Positions 1 through 9,884 of a DNA stretch of 64,000 bases are shown here, one piece after another. Location: NCBI GenBank assembly GCA_022496805.1, contig CM040092.1:13906113-13970112 (forward strand), read 5' to 3'. The DNA comes from Pohlia nutans (lineage: Eukaryota; Streptophyta; Bryopsida; Bryales; Mniaceae). The position numbers and the translations under genes are program-made. Numbering within the stretch: the stretch's first letter is position 1; each line of letters starts with the position of its first letter. The notes under the pieces were generated by a model. It ran no database searches, was not told the DNA's origin, and worked only from the letters and a program-made list of their open reading frames with translations.

Positions 1-296
1 GTGAAGAATAAACGTATAAGTGGGGTTTCTTTATGAAGGTTGAGTCTACGAGCTTTTTAAATGCATAGACTTGAGGAGGTCTAATGTTTTATCTTTTCTT
101 TTAAGACATTTTATGGCTATTTTGAGAACCTTGAATTCAAAATTGGAGCATAAAATTTACCCTAATCCCTAAAGGACCGCGAGGACATATTGTGTTCCCA
201 ATGTTTTTTCAATCTTGTATGGCAAGCATGGATTTACTCAAACCATGGTTTATTTCACTAAAGAATTGTAGGGAATTGAAATGACAACATACTTAA
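1..296. other. AT-rich DNA, no gene seen
   Basis: No coding signal was found. Around 162-185 there is a degenerate copy of the end motif CCCTAAAGGACC of the TTAA MITEs described below, with no partner end visible. Confidence 0.4.
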
Positions 297-876
297 CCCC
301 TAAACGTACCAGGGTGTCCCTGGAATTGACAATTTGAGAAAAAGCATTATAAACTACTATTTAGAAGAATATTTTGGAATTGATATACAAATAAAAGTTC
401 TAGATTTTGAAGTTTAGATTCCATCCGTACAGTTTGATTCACTAATACTATCACCAATATTTAATTATAAAATTAGAAAGTTAAAATTAAAAATTCCTTC
501 TAAATTCGATTACAAACAAAATTTTAATATTTTTTGAGTAAAATTTGTTGAAATGAACTTGAAATGAGATACTCTTAAACGTGGTGATTCTTTGAAATTT
601 TTGTGTTTCTTAAATCTATGACCTCATTTTTGCAAGGCCACTTTTGAACTACAGTCAATGCAATTTTGGCTTGGTCAACGACTTGACATACTTCTACATT
701 TGTAATTTTAGAAAAATATGTAATCAAGTATGACTAAATCCAACCATTAGATAGGACAACAACTTGGTGAAGAATCTCCAAAAAATTGGATGACTTTCAT
801 CTAAGCATTGATGAGAACGTGAGAAGGGTTTGAATCTGTTAGTCGTCCGCTTTCTGGACGCTTTGACATTTAGGGG
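297..876. mobile_element. TTAA-flanked MITE (piggyBac-like target), copy 1
   Basis: The element starts CCCCTAAACGT and ends with the inverted form ACATTTAGGGG. TTAA lies immediately outside both ends (293-296 and 877-880), which is the target duplication known for piggyBac-type transposases. It is 580 bp and non-coding. Much of the interior recurs in reverse orientation at about 43560-44465, so it is a real dispersed family. No transposase is encoded, so the superfamily assignment rests on the TTAA site and the CCCC termini only. Confidence 0.7.
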
Positions 877-889
877 TTAAAAGTAATTT

Positions 890-1770
890 TCATTCCTCCT
901 CTTTTGAGGATTCCCCAACATCCCTATCAAATACTAGGTCATTCTCTTCTTGGACCTTGTTCAAGATTACATTCATTTGGATGTTCCTACCTATAGAAAG
1001 AGGCTCTGGATTAATCTTTGGTATTACGGCTGGAGCGCGGAGTACCTCAAAATCTGCATCTGACCCAATCGCAAACATTTCAACTTCTTCTTCCTCGATT
1101 TTGCTATCAATCCTACGCCCCCAAAACTTTCCATCCTAGCTCTCCAAACCTTAGTTCGTAAAACAACTTTCCACCCTGGCTCGTCCTTATCATCAGAAAA
1201 AAAAAAAAAAACTTGATCACAATGAATCGGGAAAGAAAAAGACTCGTATCTGTATGGTACAAGTGTGCTGAAATTTGCCATAGTGAATCCCCATTTGTCT
1301 TTCTTCACAGTGGCATTCCTTCTTCTGTAATTAGCCTTCATCCATTTACACACTAGCACCACAGTGCAATGGCATCTATAGTCCAACTCCACAATCTCTA
1401 ATATTTGGCCTATATACTCAAGTGTTGCATCAACAGGGTTTTGATCTCTCATCCCTGATCAACATGGTCTACGGAATACTGCAGCTACACCAGAGTCACA
1501 TGTTTTGGTAATGCTTTCCTCGGCACTCTTTACTCGGTAGTGGTACCCGTAGAAATACATGCTTTTAAATCTGCGGGCTTGTAGAGATGGTGGTTTAGAT
1601 GAATCTTTGACATCTTTTGGGACCATAATTCCTTGCTCCATAGCGGCTTGAACCTCTAGTTCAATCAATTGTGCAAACGCTAGTTGGTATCTCTTCCAAT
1701 CCCGGAGGAAACGGTGCCTTTCTTCTCCTATTTCTGCGTGGATGTCTATTACGAAACTCAGCTTGTGCAT
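890..1770 (-). pseudogene. CACTA-transposon protein remnant, DUF4216-like
   Basis: The minus-strand translation from 1770 resembles the C-terminal part of the protein carried by plant CACTA (En/Spm) elements. A segment with TKTCDSGV is followed by IGQILEIVELDY, then a KKDKWGFTMANFS block and a Trp-rich VVLRTKVWRAR end, the order seen in DUF4216. It is broken. An in-frame stop sits near 1459, and a frameshift near 1050 moves the acidic tail into another frame. A poly-T/poly-A run at about 1199-1212 lies in the coding part. No CACTA ends were found around it, so it is an isolated fragment. Non-autonomous CACTA elements elsewhere in the window would need a protein of this class in trans. Family recognition is from motif layout, not a search. 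Confidence 0.65.
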
Positions 1771-2002
1771 CGGTCCTCTCTTGCTATATTACTTGATACC
1801 TCCTGCATCACATTCCAACATACATCATTAGTTCGGGTTAAAAACAATTTGAAGCTTCAATTACCAATTCATTCAAGATACATTGTTTTTAAACACAAAT
1901 TGTTTAATATATACCTTATACTAAACCATATTCCGTTTTTAACTATATTTTTAAAGAAACATTACTATCAGAACTACTACTAAGTGCGTCACATCCACAC
2001 TC
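1771..2002. other. Short gap, nothing recognised
   Basis: AT-rich spacer between the DUF4216 remnant and the MULE-like end at 2003. No ORF or repeat structure was recognised. Confidence 0.4.
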
Positions 2003-4440
2003 CTGGGACGAGGATAGTATGCGCGCGGGGAGCAGGGAGCGGTGAGCGGAGAAATGTGGGATTTAGAGCAATAATTTTAGGTCAACCATAGTCAACGGTA
2101 CTATAATTAGTAATTTTTCAAAATTTCAAAATTTTTTAGTAATTTTTTTATCCTATAACCGTGGAATATTTAGTACCTATAACCGTGGAATTGGATCATT
2201 TGGAAATGTTCAAGGCACATGAAAGGCAAACTCAATATACCTATAACTGTGAATCAAGGACTTGAAACCATTTCAAACAAGATGAATTCATTATTTGGCC
2301 ATTGTTATACACTATTTAAGCATGTAGAGATAGATTTCCTACATCGATTTTTGTGAAATGAATGCTAGGCTGTTGATATAGACCATTTACGGTTTAGGGT
2401 GCAAAATAGAACAAATTTCATAGATTAGGGTTAAGTATAGAACCCGAGTTTAAAAACTACAGTAGTGGCCCTTTTAGTCTCACTACTATTTTATTGACAT
2501 GAAGAGTATGCAATTGCCAACAATGGAACTAGGAATAGTGAACTACCCTAAGATGTTGGGTGAGTCAACAATCCACTCTCAAGAACTAGCTTAACTTCAT
2601 TGAAGCTAAGAGTAGGTGCATGTATGAAGGCATCGACTTCAGCATCAAATCCACATATGACGATGAAGATAAAATACAAATGCTTGCAACAAGCCCACTG
2701 ACTACGGCCTCCCTTTGTCTTAGTCAACATCTCTTTGAAATAAGGACAAGAGCAGTTTGGGAATTGCAAAATTGTGAGATGGTATTGCTGAATCGTCGGA
2801 TATGTGCCGGAATTCAATGTCACGATGCATCCAAAGGTGGGGACTGGAACCATGTTCACTTTCACTTACCAGCTGCATGAAGCCTCCCCACTAGCAGTAT
2901 CGGAAGTGCCAGAAGGCAAGCCAGAGACCAAGACGTTGCAAGCCATCTTCAGTTATAGCTTCAGATGACAGCCACCAGGCTCAAATAGCGAGATACCGGA
3001 TATCAGCATCCAATTGCGTTGAGGCGTTCTTGTATTGCTTGCACATGAGCCGATGTTGGTCCTGGAGGTCAGCTCGAATGTCAGCCTTGGTGTGCTTTTC
3101 CAGAGACTGCACCCAATGGAATAGGCAAGTTCATTCCTTATTTGGCATTAGAATTGATGCATCTCCACTTCCATATATGATGCGTATAGCATTTCAGTTT
3201 GCTTGTGCACTGTCGGCCATGAAGCCTTTGAAATTTGGATTCTCAACTCCGTGGCGATCGACGATGGTGTTGAGATTCTTCCAGACGACCATTTGGGCAG
3301 CGACGTCCTCAGACTGCATATTGCAAAGCGCGATGGTCATGACACGACAATAAGTAGGGTTGTAGACATGGCAGTCCATGGTAGTCCACTGTTTGACCCT
3401 TTTAACATGGTCAAACATAAGCCATGCGTTTTAGAGGTCTCTACTAGGCTGCATGCGCTTGACGAGGATGACTCCGCTACCCGCCCAACTTTAGACATTT
3501 TGAACACAAAGACTTTATCTGACTCCGATCCTTGATTGGGGAACTTGTTCTCTTTGACAAAGGACCACTTACTCGAGCCGCGAAGTTTGGTGATGCTGTC
3601 CATAACTCCAAACCTGCGGAAGTATTTGAAGTCGGTCACTTTATTGCAAATACAAGGCAAAGTGAGCTCCTTACATCTATTGAAGAGTGAAAAGAGCTAA
3701 TTGAGCTCTAGTGTCTTTGATTGCACACCTTCAGCAACAACAAGCATGTCCCCGACCATCTCCTTTGTAGCCTCCAAAACAATGGCAGAGTTGGTTGCAG
3801 TAGGAGTTCGCTGCACTTGCTCCTCGACTACGCTCTCGCTTCTTGCAATATCGTCACGATAAACACCGATCTTGACGGGGTGGTTGTGATTGCCAAAATG
3901 AACATAAGCTCTGGTCATGTTGTCTTTAGCTAGAACATAATAGATTTTGGCATCGCACGTTGCAAGACAGGAAGGAGGAACCTTACAGCATTTCATTACT
4001 AGAGAGTGCGTAAAAACCAAGACAAAACCAAGACACATCTGTTGGAACCAACAGAGAATGGGTTTAACGTAGCAAACATTTAGTCATCTGCACAGAACCA
4101 ACAAGTTTTCTCTTGGAACCAACAAGTTCCTGTTGATTTTCCGGAATCAACTGTTCCTAACCCGCACAGAACCAACAGAATTTCTGTTGATTTTGTGCGG
4201 GTTAGGAACCCCATTTCTCTAGTAGTGTTTGCAAACCAAAGTGGATCCTTTAGGATTATTAAATCCTACGTCAAAAACGAAAGAGGAGACTCCATCCCAC
4301 TCAATTTCATTAACAACGGCCGTCCGATGCACGCAGGTTAGAAAATCACATTCGACATTTACACATTGTAGATGACCATAGTAAGCGAGGTACGGAAGAT
4401 CAAACCTAAATTGTTCACAATGCTTGACGTGTGGGTACGA
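2003..4440 (-). pseudogene. MULE-like transposase remnant, copy A
   Basis: Read on the minus strand, the pieces come in order. First is a cysteine-rich N-terminal finger (CVNVECDF, then CKC and an HFGNHNHP end, like FLYWCH/WRKY-type fingers of MULE transposases). Next is a core piece (3200-3660) with FKGFMADSAQANW and ALCNMQSEDVAAQ, then ADIRADLQDQH (3040-3120). Last is a SWIM finger (2548-2865): CSC, then 25 residues on CKH. The 3' end at 2003-2060 (GGGACGAGGATAGTATG then GAGCGGTGAGCGG) is repeated inverted at the end of copy B (12238-12296). Stops and frame changes break it. It lacks about 1.2 kb present in copy B between GGFMQ and the SWIM part. A 234-bp CACTA MITE sits in the finger region; without it and one TTT copy the frame is continuous. 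Confidence 0.65.
3994..4227. mobile_element. CACTA-type MITE, 234 bp, copy 1
   Basis: The ends are CATTACTAGAGAG and CTCTCTAGTAGTG-like inverted repeats (the first has one C-to-T change from CACTACTAG). The target duplication is TTT (3991-3993 and 4228-4230). The inside has a strong hairpin around AACCCGCACA...TGTGCGGGTT. It is the same length as the copy at 43664-43897 and differs at only two positions by eye. It interrupts the finger region of transposase copy A. Confidence 0.9.
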
Positions 4441-4449
4441 GTCCAAGCC

Positions 4450-4622
4450 GGGAAATGCTAGTATGTGAGCAGTGAGCAGTGAGCGGTGAGCAGTGAGCAG
4501 AGATTTTGGAAAAAAATTCAAGGTTTTGAATTTTGAAGCACCTCCTATTATCGCGGATTTAGGGTGTAATAAATGAATATTTGTAGTTAATGGTTTCAAT
4601 AAAAGGACCTATAGCCGTGGTT
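4450..4622 (+). repeat. Left terminal inverted repeat of a ~12.7-kb candidate MULE-like element
   Basis: It starts GGGAAATGCTAGTATGTGAGC and includes tandem GAGCAGT/GAGCGGT units. It then has GATTTTGGAAAAA, GAAGCACCTCCTATTA and GTGTAATAAA, ending near AAAGGACCTATAGCCG. The same series occurs inverted at 17040-17200. The two arms match at roughly three of four positions by eye. No target duplication is visible outside them. The start resembles the end of copies A and B (2003, 12296), so it belongs to the same broad family. Confidence 0.6.
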
Positions 4623-5188
4623 TGAAGAGTCTAGTTTAGGGTAGTTTAGGATTTAGGGTAGCTTCAAAACAATGAAAAACATTCAAAGAATTTGAATAAT
4701 TAATCCCATTCAACAATAATGTATGGCATTCAGAACATTGATGCCTAAATCATTGATGCCTTAAATTGAGGCTACACATTCAAATGTATCAGAACATTTA
4801 AATCTCTTAAAACATTCAAATGGTTTAGGGTCTCCACGGACACCGATCAAGTTATTGAATATCACCAAAGCATACAATGACATTTAAAACATTCAAATCA
4901 TAGAAAGTGCCAAAGCAATCAAAGTCATTATAAACATTCAAAGGATTTGTAAAGACAAAGCAAATCAAGATCATTATAAACTTTCAAAAGAATCGTAAGG
5001 ACAAAGCATTCAAGATCATTATAAAATTTCAAAAGAATTGTAGAGACAAAGCATTCAAGATCATGATAAACTTTCAAGGTGATGTAAAGACAATGTATTC
5101 AATATCATTATAAACTTTCAAATGCTTTGTAAACACAAAGCATTCAAGCCATACAATCAAATTGATTCTCCATTAGATTCAATAGCAT
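4623..5188. repeat. AT-rich degenerate short tandem repeats
   Basis: About 4650-5160 holds many variants of a 35-45 bp motif combining CATTCAAG, ATCATTATAAA and TTTCAAA. They look like an old degenerate tandem array, and nothing in it looks coding. Confidence 0.5.
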
Positions 5189-6955
5189 TCACATCGAAAT
5201 ATGAGAGCACTCGTGGATCATATAGTCGATGCGGTGTGGAAGAGCCGAAGAGTTAGAGGAACTACCCGAGCTAGCATTGGCAAAGGCTGTTGCCAATGCT
5301 TCGGCGTATACTAGCAATCCTTGAGGAGAACTGTCAGGAGTGAGCAAAGTCTGGAATGCGCGTTTACGAATCAAATGGCGCCGTTTTATTGGAGACGGAC
5401 TTGTCAAACTGCAAATAAGAGGACATCAAATATTAGAAAACATCATGCACATGTAGATGTAATAACTTGTACTTGCAATTTGCATTACTTGACCAATGAA
5501 ACTTACTCACATATTTTGTCAAAGGGCTCGTCAAGAAGTGTGTCTTCATCGTCATCATCGAGCTGGATTGGAGTGGTGGGAGGTGGAGTTGTACGAATTT
5601 GGGGAGCTACGAGTGGTTTTAAGACCTCGTTAAATAGCTTTGAATCACTTTCAAGAGCTACAATGTGACGATTGCAGGCCCTGGCTCTTGGGGAGTTTAC
5701 TTCCCAAAAATTACAAATGGCGTGCAAAAAAATATAGGGTCCATATAAATCTTGGAAGCTAATTTTTATAAATGAATTACATTAATATAGGATGCTAGAA
5801 ATTGATTACAAAAACAATCATGAGAATATCCTTGAAATATTACTAATTATAGTGAGAATTATTTTTAATTTTAAGGGTACTTTTAAATACCCTTTTTCAC
5901 ACATGATACGCAAAATATACGATGAGTGAACCCCCCGAGCCCTGGCTGCACGGATAGAAGCACCTTCACAACAGAGGATGGAATGTTTATGAGATTGAAG
6001 TTTGAGAATGAAATGAAATTGTACAATCCATAAAATTGCCATAAGAAATACCTGTGGAAGCAGTGAGGTCTGCCACAATACCATCCTTTGGAGTTAATCC
6101 GTGCACAAAAATCTTCATGAGAACTTCAGACTTCTCTTTAGGACCACGCCATGGTCTGCCATTGTCCTTTCGCAACAGCTGTGACTCCAATGTAACAGAG
6201 TTGAAAAGGACGTCATCATAAGCCAAGTCTACCTGAGGAACTGATGGATCTTTCGCAATGCTGAGCGGAGGTGGCTGCCTGGCCGCAATGGATGGGACAT
6301 CACGGACGATAAGAACTGCCTTGAACTTCAATGTCTACAAAGAATATTTAATGTTAATATGCCGTAGCTCAAATACAAATAATAGTACAATAGTAGAATG
6401 AAATAGAGGAAACCAAGAGAGTTGAAGAATCTTACATTTTTGGTGGGATAAAGAGGGTTTGCAAGATGAACATAGTTGATTATAGTCCATTCATCTACAA
6501 TCTTCATCTTGTAATTCTTGAAGTACGACATCAATTCCTTCCTCACAATGGGACTATCCGGATAGAAAAGTAGGAATGAACCATCATCATGAAGATAGGC
6601 ATATGCAAATCCCATAGTTACCTTGAGAAAATTGTCAACGTACTCATTCCAATGTGGAATTTGAGAAGGATGGTCAGAAACACCGGGGACCCTGAGCCGG
6701 TCTGGGTACTCTGCAATTAGCAAATCAATCCCTGGTTTCTGTAGAAGCTTACCATCAAAGTAGTATTCCCTAGATGCACTAACCTACATGAGAATGGAAA
6801 TGATCTAGTATTAGACAAAGTGACAAACTAGAGGATAAAGAAGAACCTCAAGAAAACTAAAAAAAACCAAGAAAATGTAAGATGTAATCACCTTGGATAA
6901 AAACTGAACAATCTCACCCGCAAGTATGAGCTCAGAGTTCACCCCAGAACACTAG
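5189..6955 (-). pseudogene. Beta-class DNA amino-methyltransferase-like gene, 5'-truncated and interrupted
   Basis: Five exon pieces join in frame on the minus strand: about 6955-6892, 6783-6436, 6334-6052, 5963-5507 and 5408-5189 (stop). Splice sites are GT-AG and phases agree. The order fits beta-class N4/N6 amino-methyltransferases. A DLLIAEYPDRL segment sits where the catalytic DPPY motif is expected. A GFAYAYLHDDGSFLLFYPD strand follows, then RPWRGPKEKSEVL, the AdoMet-binding motif GIVADLTASTG and RHIVALESD. An acidic linker (DDDDED) and a basic Ser-rich tail (KRRHLIRKRAF) end it. The AEYP in place of DPPY suggests loss of normal catalysis. A 252-bp mini-MULE interrupts the fourth exon, and the 5' end is cut at about 6955 by the palindrome array. 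Substrate and activity are unknown. It may be cargo of the element bounded by 4450 and 17200. Confidence 0.55.
5687..5938. mobile_element. Mini-MULE (MITE), 252 bp, copy 1
   Basis: A 9-bp direct repeat GCCCTGGCT flanks it exactly (5678-5686 and 5939-5947). The ends are imperfect inverted repeats (CTTGGGGAGTTTACT and TCGGGGGGTTCACT). Nine-bp duplications are typical of MULEs. Removing it with one repeat joins the methyltransferase-like frame between ARA and CNRHIV. A second copy in opposite orientation lies at 54940-55193. Confidence 0.85.
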
Positions 6956-6974
6956 CAAAAAAAGAGCACCAATC

Positions 6975-7250
6975 AAGTACCGGTACCGGCAGTGCAGAAT
7001 CAAGGGTTCAGAAATATCACGGAGGGGCGACCATTCCAATGTCGGTACCGACAGTGCTTCAGCAAGGGAACTTGGAATATCACGGAGGGGCGACCAGACC
7101 AGTGCCGGTACCGGCAGTGCTTCAGCAAGGGAACTTGGAATATCACGGAGGGGCGACCAGACCAGTGCCGGTACCGGCAGTGCTCCAGCAAGGGAACTTG
7201 GCAGGTGACGGAGGGGTGACCAGACCAGTGCCGGTACCGGCAGTGAGGTC
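6975..7250. repeat. 63-bp tandem array centred on CCGGTACCGG
   Basis: Palindrome centres start at 6980, 7042 (TCGGTACCGA variant), 7105, 7168 and 7231. The last four are exactly 63 bp apart. Each unit reads through ATCACGGAGGGGCGACCA, the palindrome TGCCGGTACCGGCA and CAGCAAGGGAACTTGG. Frames on both strands stay open across it, but the peptides are only translations of the repeat. A sixth unit lies at 7490-7570 (palindrome at 7530) and an isolated palindrome at 8163. Confidence 0.9.
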
Positions 7251-7259
7251 AGAGCATTT

Positions 7260-9120
7260 TATGATTAGATATTCACAAGCATGCTTACACTACCATGCGT
7301 AGATATTCACAAGTTTCTGTTTGAAATAATAAACAATTATTAGGAGCACAACCCCAAGCACAACTTGTGCTTATTTATGCATTCAAATTCAAAGACAATC
7401 TCAATACTGTTTTGAAGACTTCATTTTTATTGAGTTATAAATCTACTTTTTCAAATTATTTTCTAGCTACATCTACGAATATTGAAACAAGGGAACTAGG
7501 CAGGTGACGGAGGGGCGACCAGACCAGTGCCGGTACCGGCAGTGCTTCATCAAGGGTTCAGGAATATCATGCGGCAGTACTCATGCAGCAGTACGTATGC
7601 ACGATTCAAGATCGTGCGGCAGTATTCAAGATTCGAGCAAATTCAAGATTCGAGATTCGAGCAAATTGAGCTGACTTAGACAAGATTTGAGGAGCGAGAA
7701 TCCCGGATCTGAGAAGGCAAACTCCCGGATTGAGTCGCAGTGAATTTGAGGTCTGAATTCGAGGCATACTCCGCTCCTAAAATCAACTGCAGACCTAAAC
7801 TCCTAAAACAGAAAGGAAAGGAACGGAAAGCAAAGAAATTCAACCGGACCTTCAGGGGAAAGAAGGCCGCGCTCCCTCATCTCCCCTGCCTCATTCATTT
7901 CGCCACCAATGCTACAGCCTATATTCACATTCACTTCGCCACCAATGCTACAGCCTATATTCACATTCACAAACAAACAACAAAAGTGAGCCACAAGCAT
8001 CGGTGAGCCACATCAAAAATCGCTTCTGCACAATCTCCATCCAACCTCATCACATTCCATGAAATCGCCTAAAACCGCAAATGCACAAACCGGATTCAAA
8101 TTTGAAACCACCAGCCTGGGCAAGAATAAAAACGAAATGGAGGACCACTTCAGAATCAAGTGCCGGTACCGGCAGTACCCTGGCAACGTATCAACTGACA
8201 AGCAAGAACTGCAAGAGACAACTAGAACTGAGCAAAGTCAACACTTCTGTGTACATTCCGTGTACATGTGCGAAAGAGTCAACACTGCCGTGTACATGTG
8301 CGAAATAGTCGGTTTTAATAATGCTTCCTTCACAACCAACGTCACCTGCCAGTGCTTGGAAAATGTTTTGCAAACCACTGGGAATACGGAACCTATATTG
8401 GGGATGATCGTGATGTTGATGATTGGTATATTAGGACTCATAGTTTGAAATTTCAAAAATCTGGGTTAAATAAAAGTAAAGGAAAAGGCATCGTCAAGCC
8501 AACTTGACTTTCTCTGCCCCAATCAGCCTAAAAACACAGAAGACAGCTACGTTGATTTCTTCCTTTTCTTTGGACAAATGAAAGCAAACTTTCATTGCAA
8601 GGAACCGACAAAGAGAAGAACAATTTTGAATTCCATCCCTTTTATGAGCTAGGAAGAGCGTGCCACAGTTGCCTTTAAGGTGGTTACCCCATTTCCAACT
8701 AAATAAGAAATACGGATATGAGACATTGATATTATTTAGTATTTTTTTTTTAGAGTTAGGCAAGAAGAAATAGATTTCAACACAAGTTGAAACATAATTT
8801 TTGGATGAAGAATGAACTAGTTATAAATTTCCAAAGTTGAAGCATGACACATCCCATTCACGGCACATAGGCAGAGTTGTTTCTGTCTAAAGAAAATTTG
8901 TATTGCACACACTAAAGATGCTTAAACCAACAACAACAAATTCATAACCACACTTACACATACTAGAACCAACAAGAGAGAACCCATTATCAAGAGTCCT
9001 GCCTGCCTGCCTGCCTCGATTTTAATGAGATATTGGGCTCTGAATTTGGAACATTCTATTTACAAAAGATGTCAAGTATACGCCAAGGTAATGCTGGCCA
9101 AGCTAATTCTAATGAGATTG
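7260..9120. other. Mixed repeat-rich non-coding DNA
   Basis: No convincing gene. It holds one detached array unit at about 7490-7570, a 36-bp tandem duplication at 7897-7970 (CGCCACCAATGCTACAGCC twice) and a duplicated GTGTACATGTGCGAAA at 8260-8312. A GCCTGCCTGCCTGCC run sits at about 9000. Small ORFs at 8059-8448 and 8494-8763 show no recognisable domain. Confidence 0.4.
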
Positions 9121-9129
9121 AACACAAGG

Positions 9130-9500
9130 GAACCAAAATCGCAGTGCTGATACCGGCAGTGCAAAAACACTAGCAAAACTTAGAACACAAGGGAACCCAA
9201 AATTGCAGTGCCGGTACCGGCAGTGCAAAAACACTAGCAAAACTTAGAACACAAAAGAACCCAAAATGGCAGTGCCGGTACCGGCACTCCAAAAAGGCAA
9301 GCAACACTTATACACAAGGGGACCCAAAATCGTAGTGCCGATACCGGCAGTCCAAAAAAGCAAGCAACACTTAAACACATGAGGGACCTAAAATGGCAGT
9401 GCCGGTACCGGCAGTCCAAAAAGGCAAGCAACACTTAAACTCATGAGGGACCCAAAATCGCAGTGCTGGTACCGGCAGTCCAAAAAGGCAAGCAAAACTT
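9130..9500. repeat. 64-bp tandem array with the CCGGTACCGG palindrome
   Basis: Palindromes or one-base variants start at 9147, 9211, 9275, 9338, 9402 and 9466, spaced 63-64 bp. The spacer (GGGACCCAAAAT, CAAAAAGGCAAGCAACACTT) differs completely from the spacer of the 7-kb array, while palindrome and period are shared. The same spacer occurs inverted at 13423-13640. Confidence 0.9.
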
Positions 9501-9514
9501 GAATACAAGGGGAC

Positions 9515-9884
9515 CCAAATATGACGAGATTGAGAATTCTCAAGTTTGATTCTGCTGAAGTTTCTTTTCGGTGTAGCGACTGCAATTTTTGGAATCTCGG
9601 AGCGTGTAATATGTCGTTGGAAAGGTCTTGAGAATACCTTTCCAATGGTATATTATGCGCCGTTGAAATTGTGGAAAAAGGACTGCCGGTACCGGCAGTT
9701 CTTTTTGGGGTCTCGAAGCGGCCATGACGAGATTGAGAATTCTCAAGTTCGATTCTGCTGGAGTTTCTTTTGATGTAGCGACTGCAATTTTTGGAATCTG
9801 GGAGCGTGTAATATACCGTTGGAAAGGTCTTGAGAATACCTTTCCAATGGTATATTATGCGTTCTTGAAATTGTGGAAAAAGGA
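9515..9884 (+). repeat. ~200-bp tandem repeat carrying the same palindrome (left block)
   Basis: Two copies begin with TGACGAGATTGAGAATTCTCAAG at about 9522 and 9724. They continue through GCGACTGCAATTTTTGGAATC and GGTATATTATGCG to TTGTGGAAAAAGGACTG. The first copy ends in CTGCCGGTACCGGCAG (9685). The second stops at GGACTG, where transposase copy B begins, so the repeat forms the boundary of copy B. It recurs inverted at 13735-14190. Confidence 0.8.

Noticed and set aside
6992..7302. Overlapping ORFs on both strands in the 7-kb array
   Set aside because: Periodic peptides from a 63-bp repeat with no independent coding signal.
9130..9500. CRISPR-like array (regular palindrome every 64 bp)
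   Set aside because: Spacers are near copies of each other rather than unique, and the DNA is eukaryotic. It is a tandem repeat.
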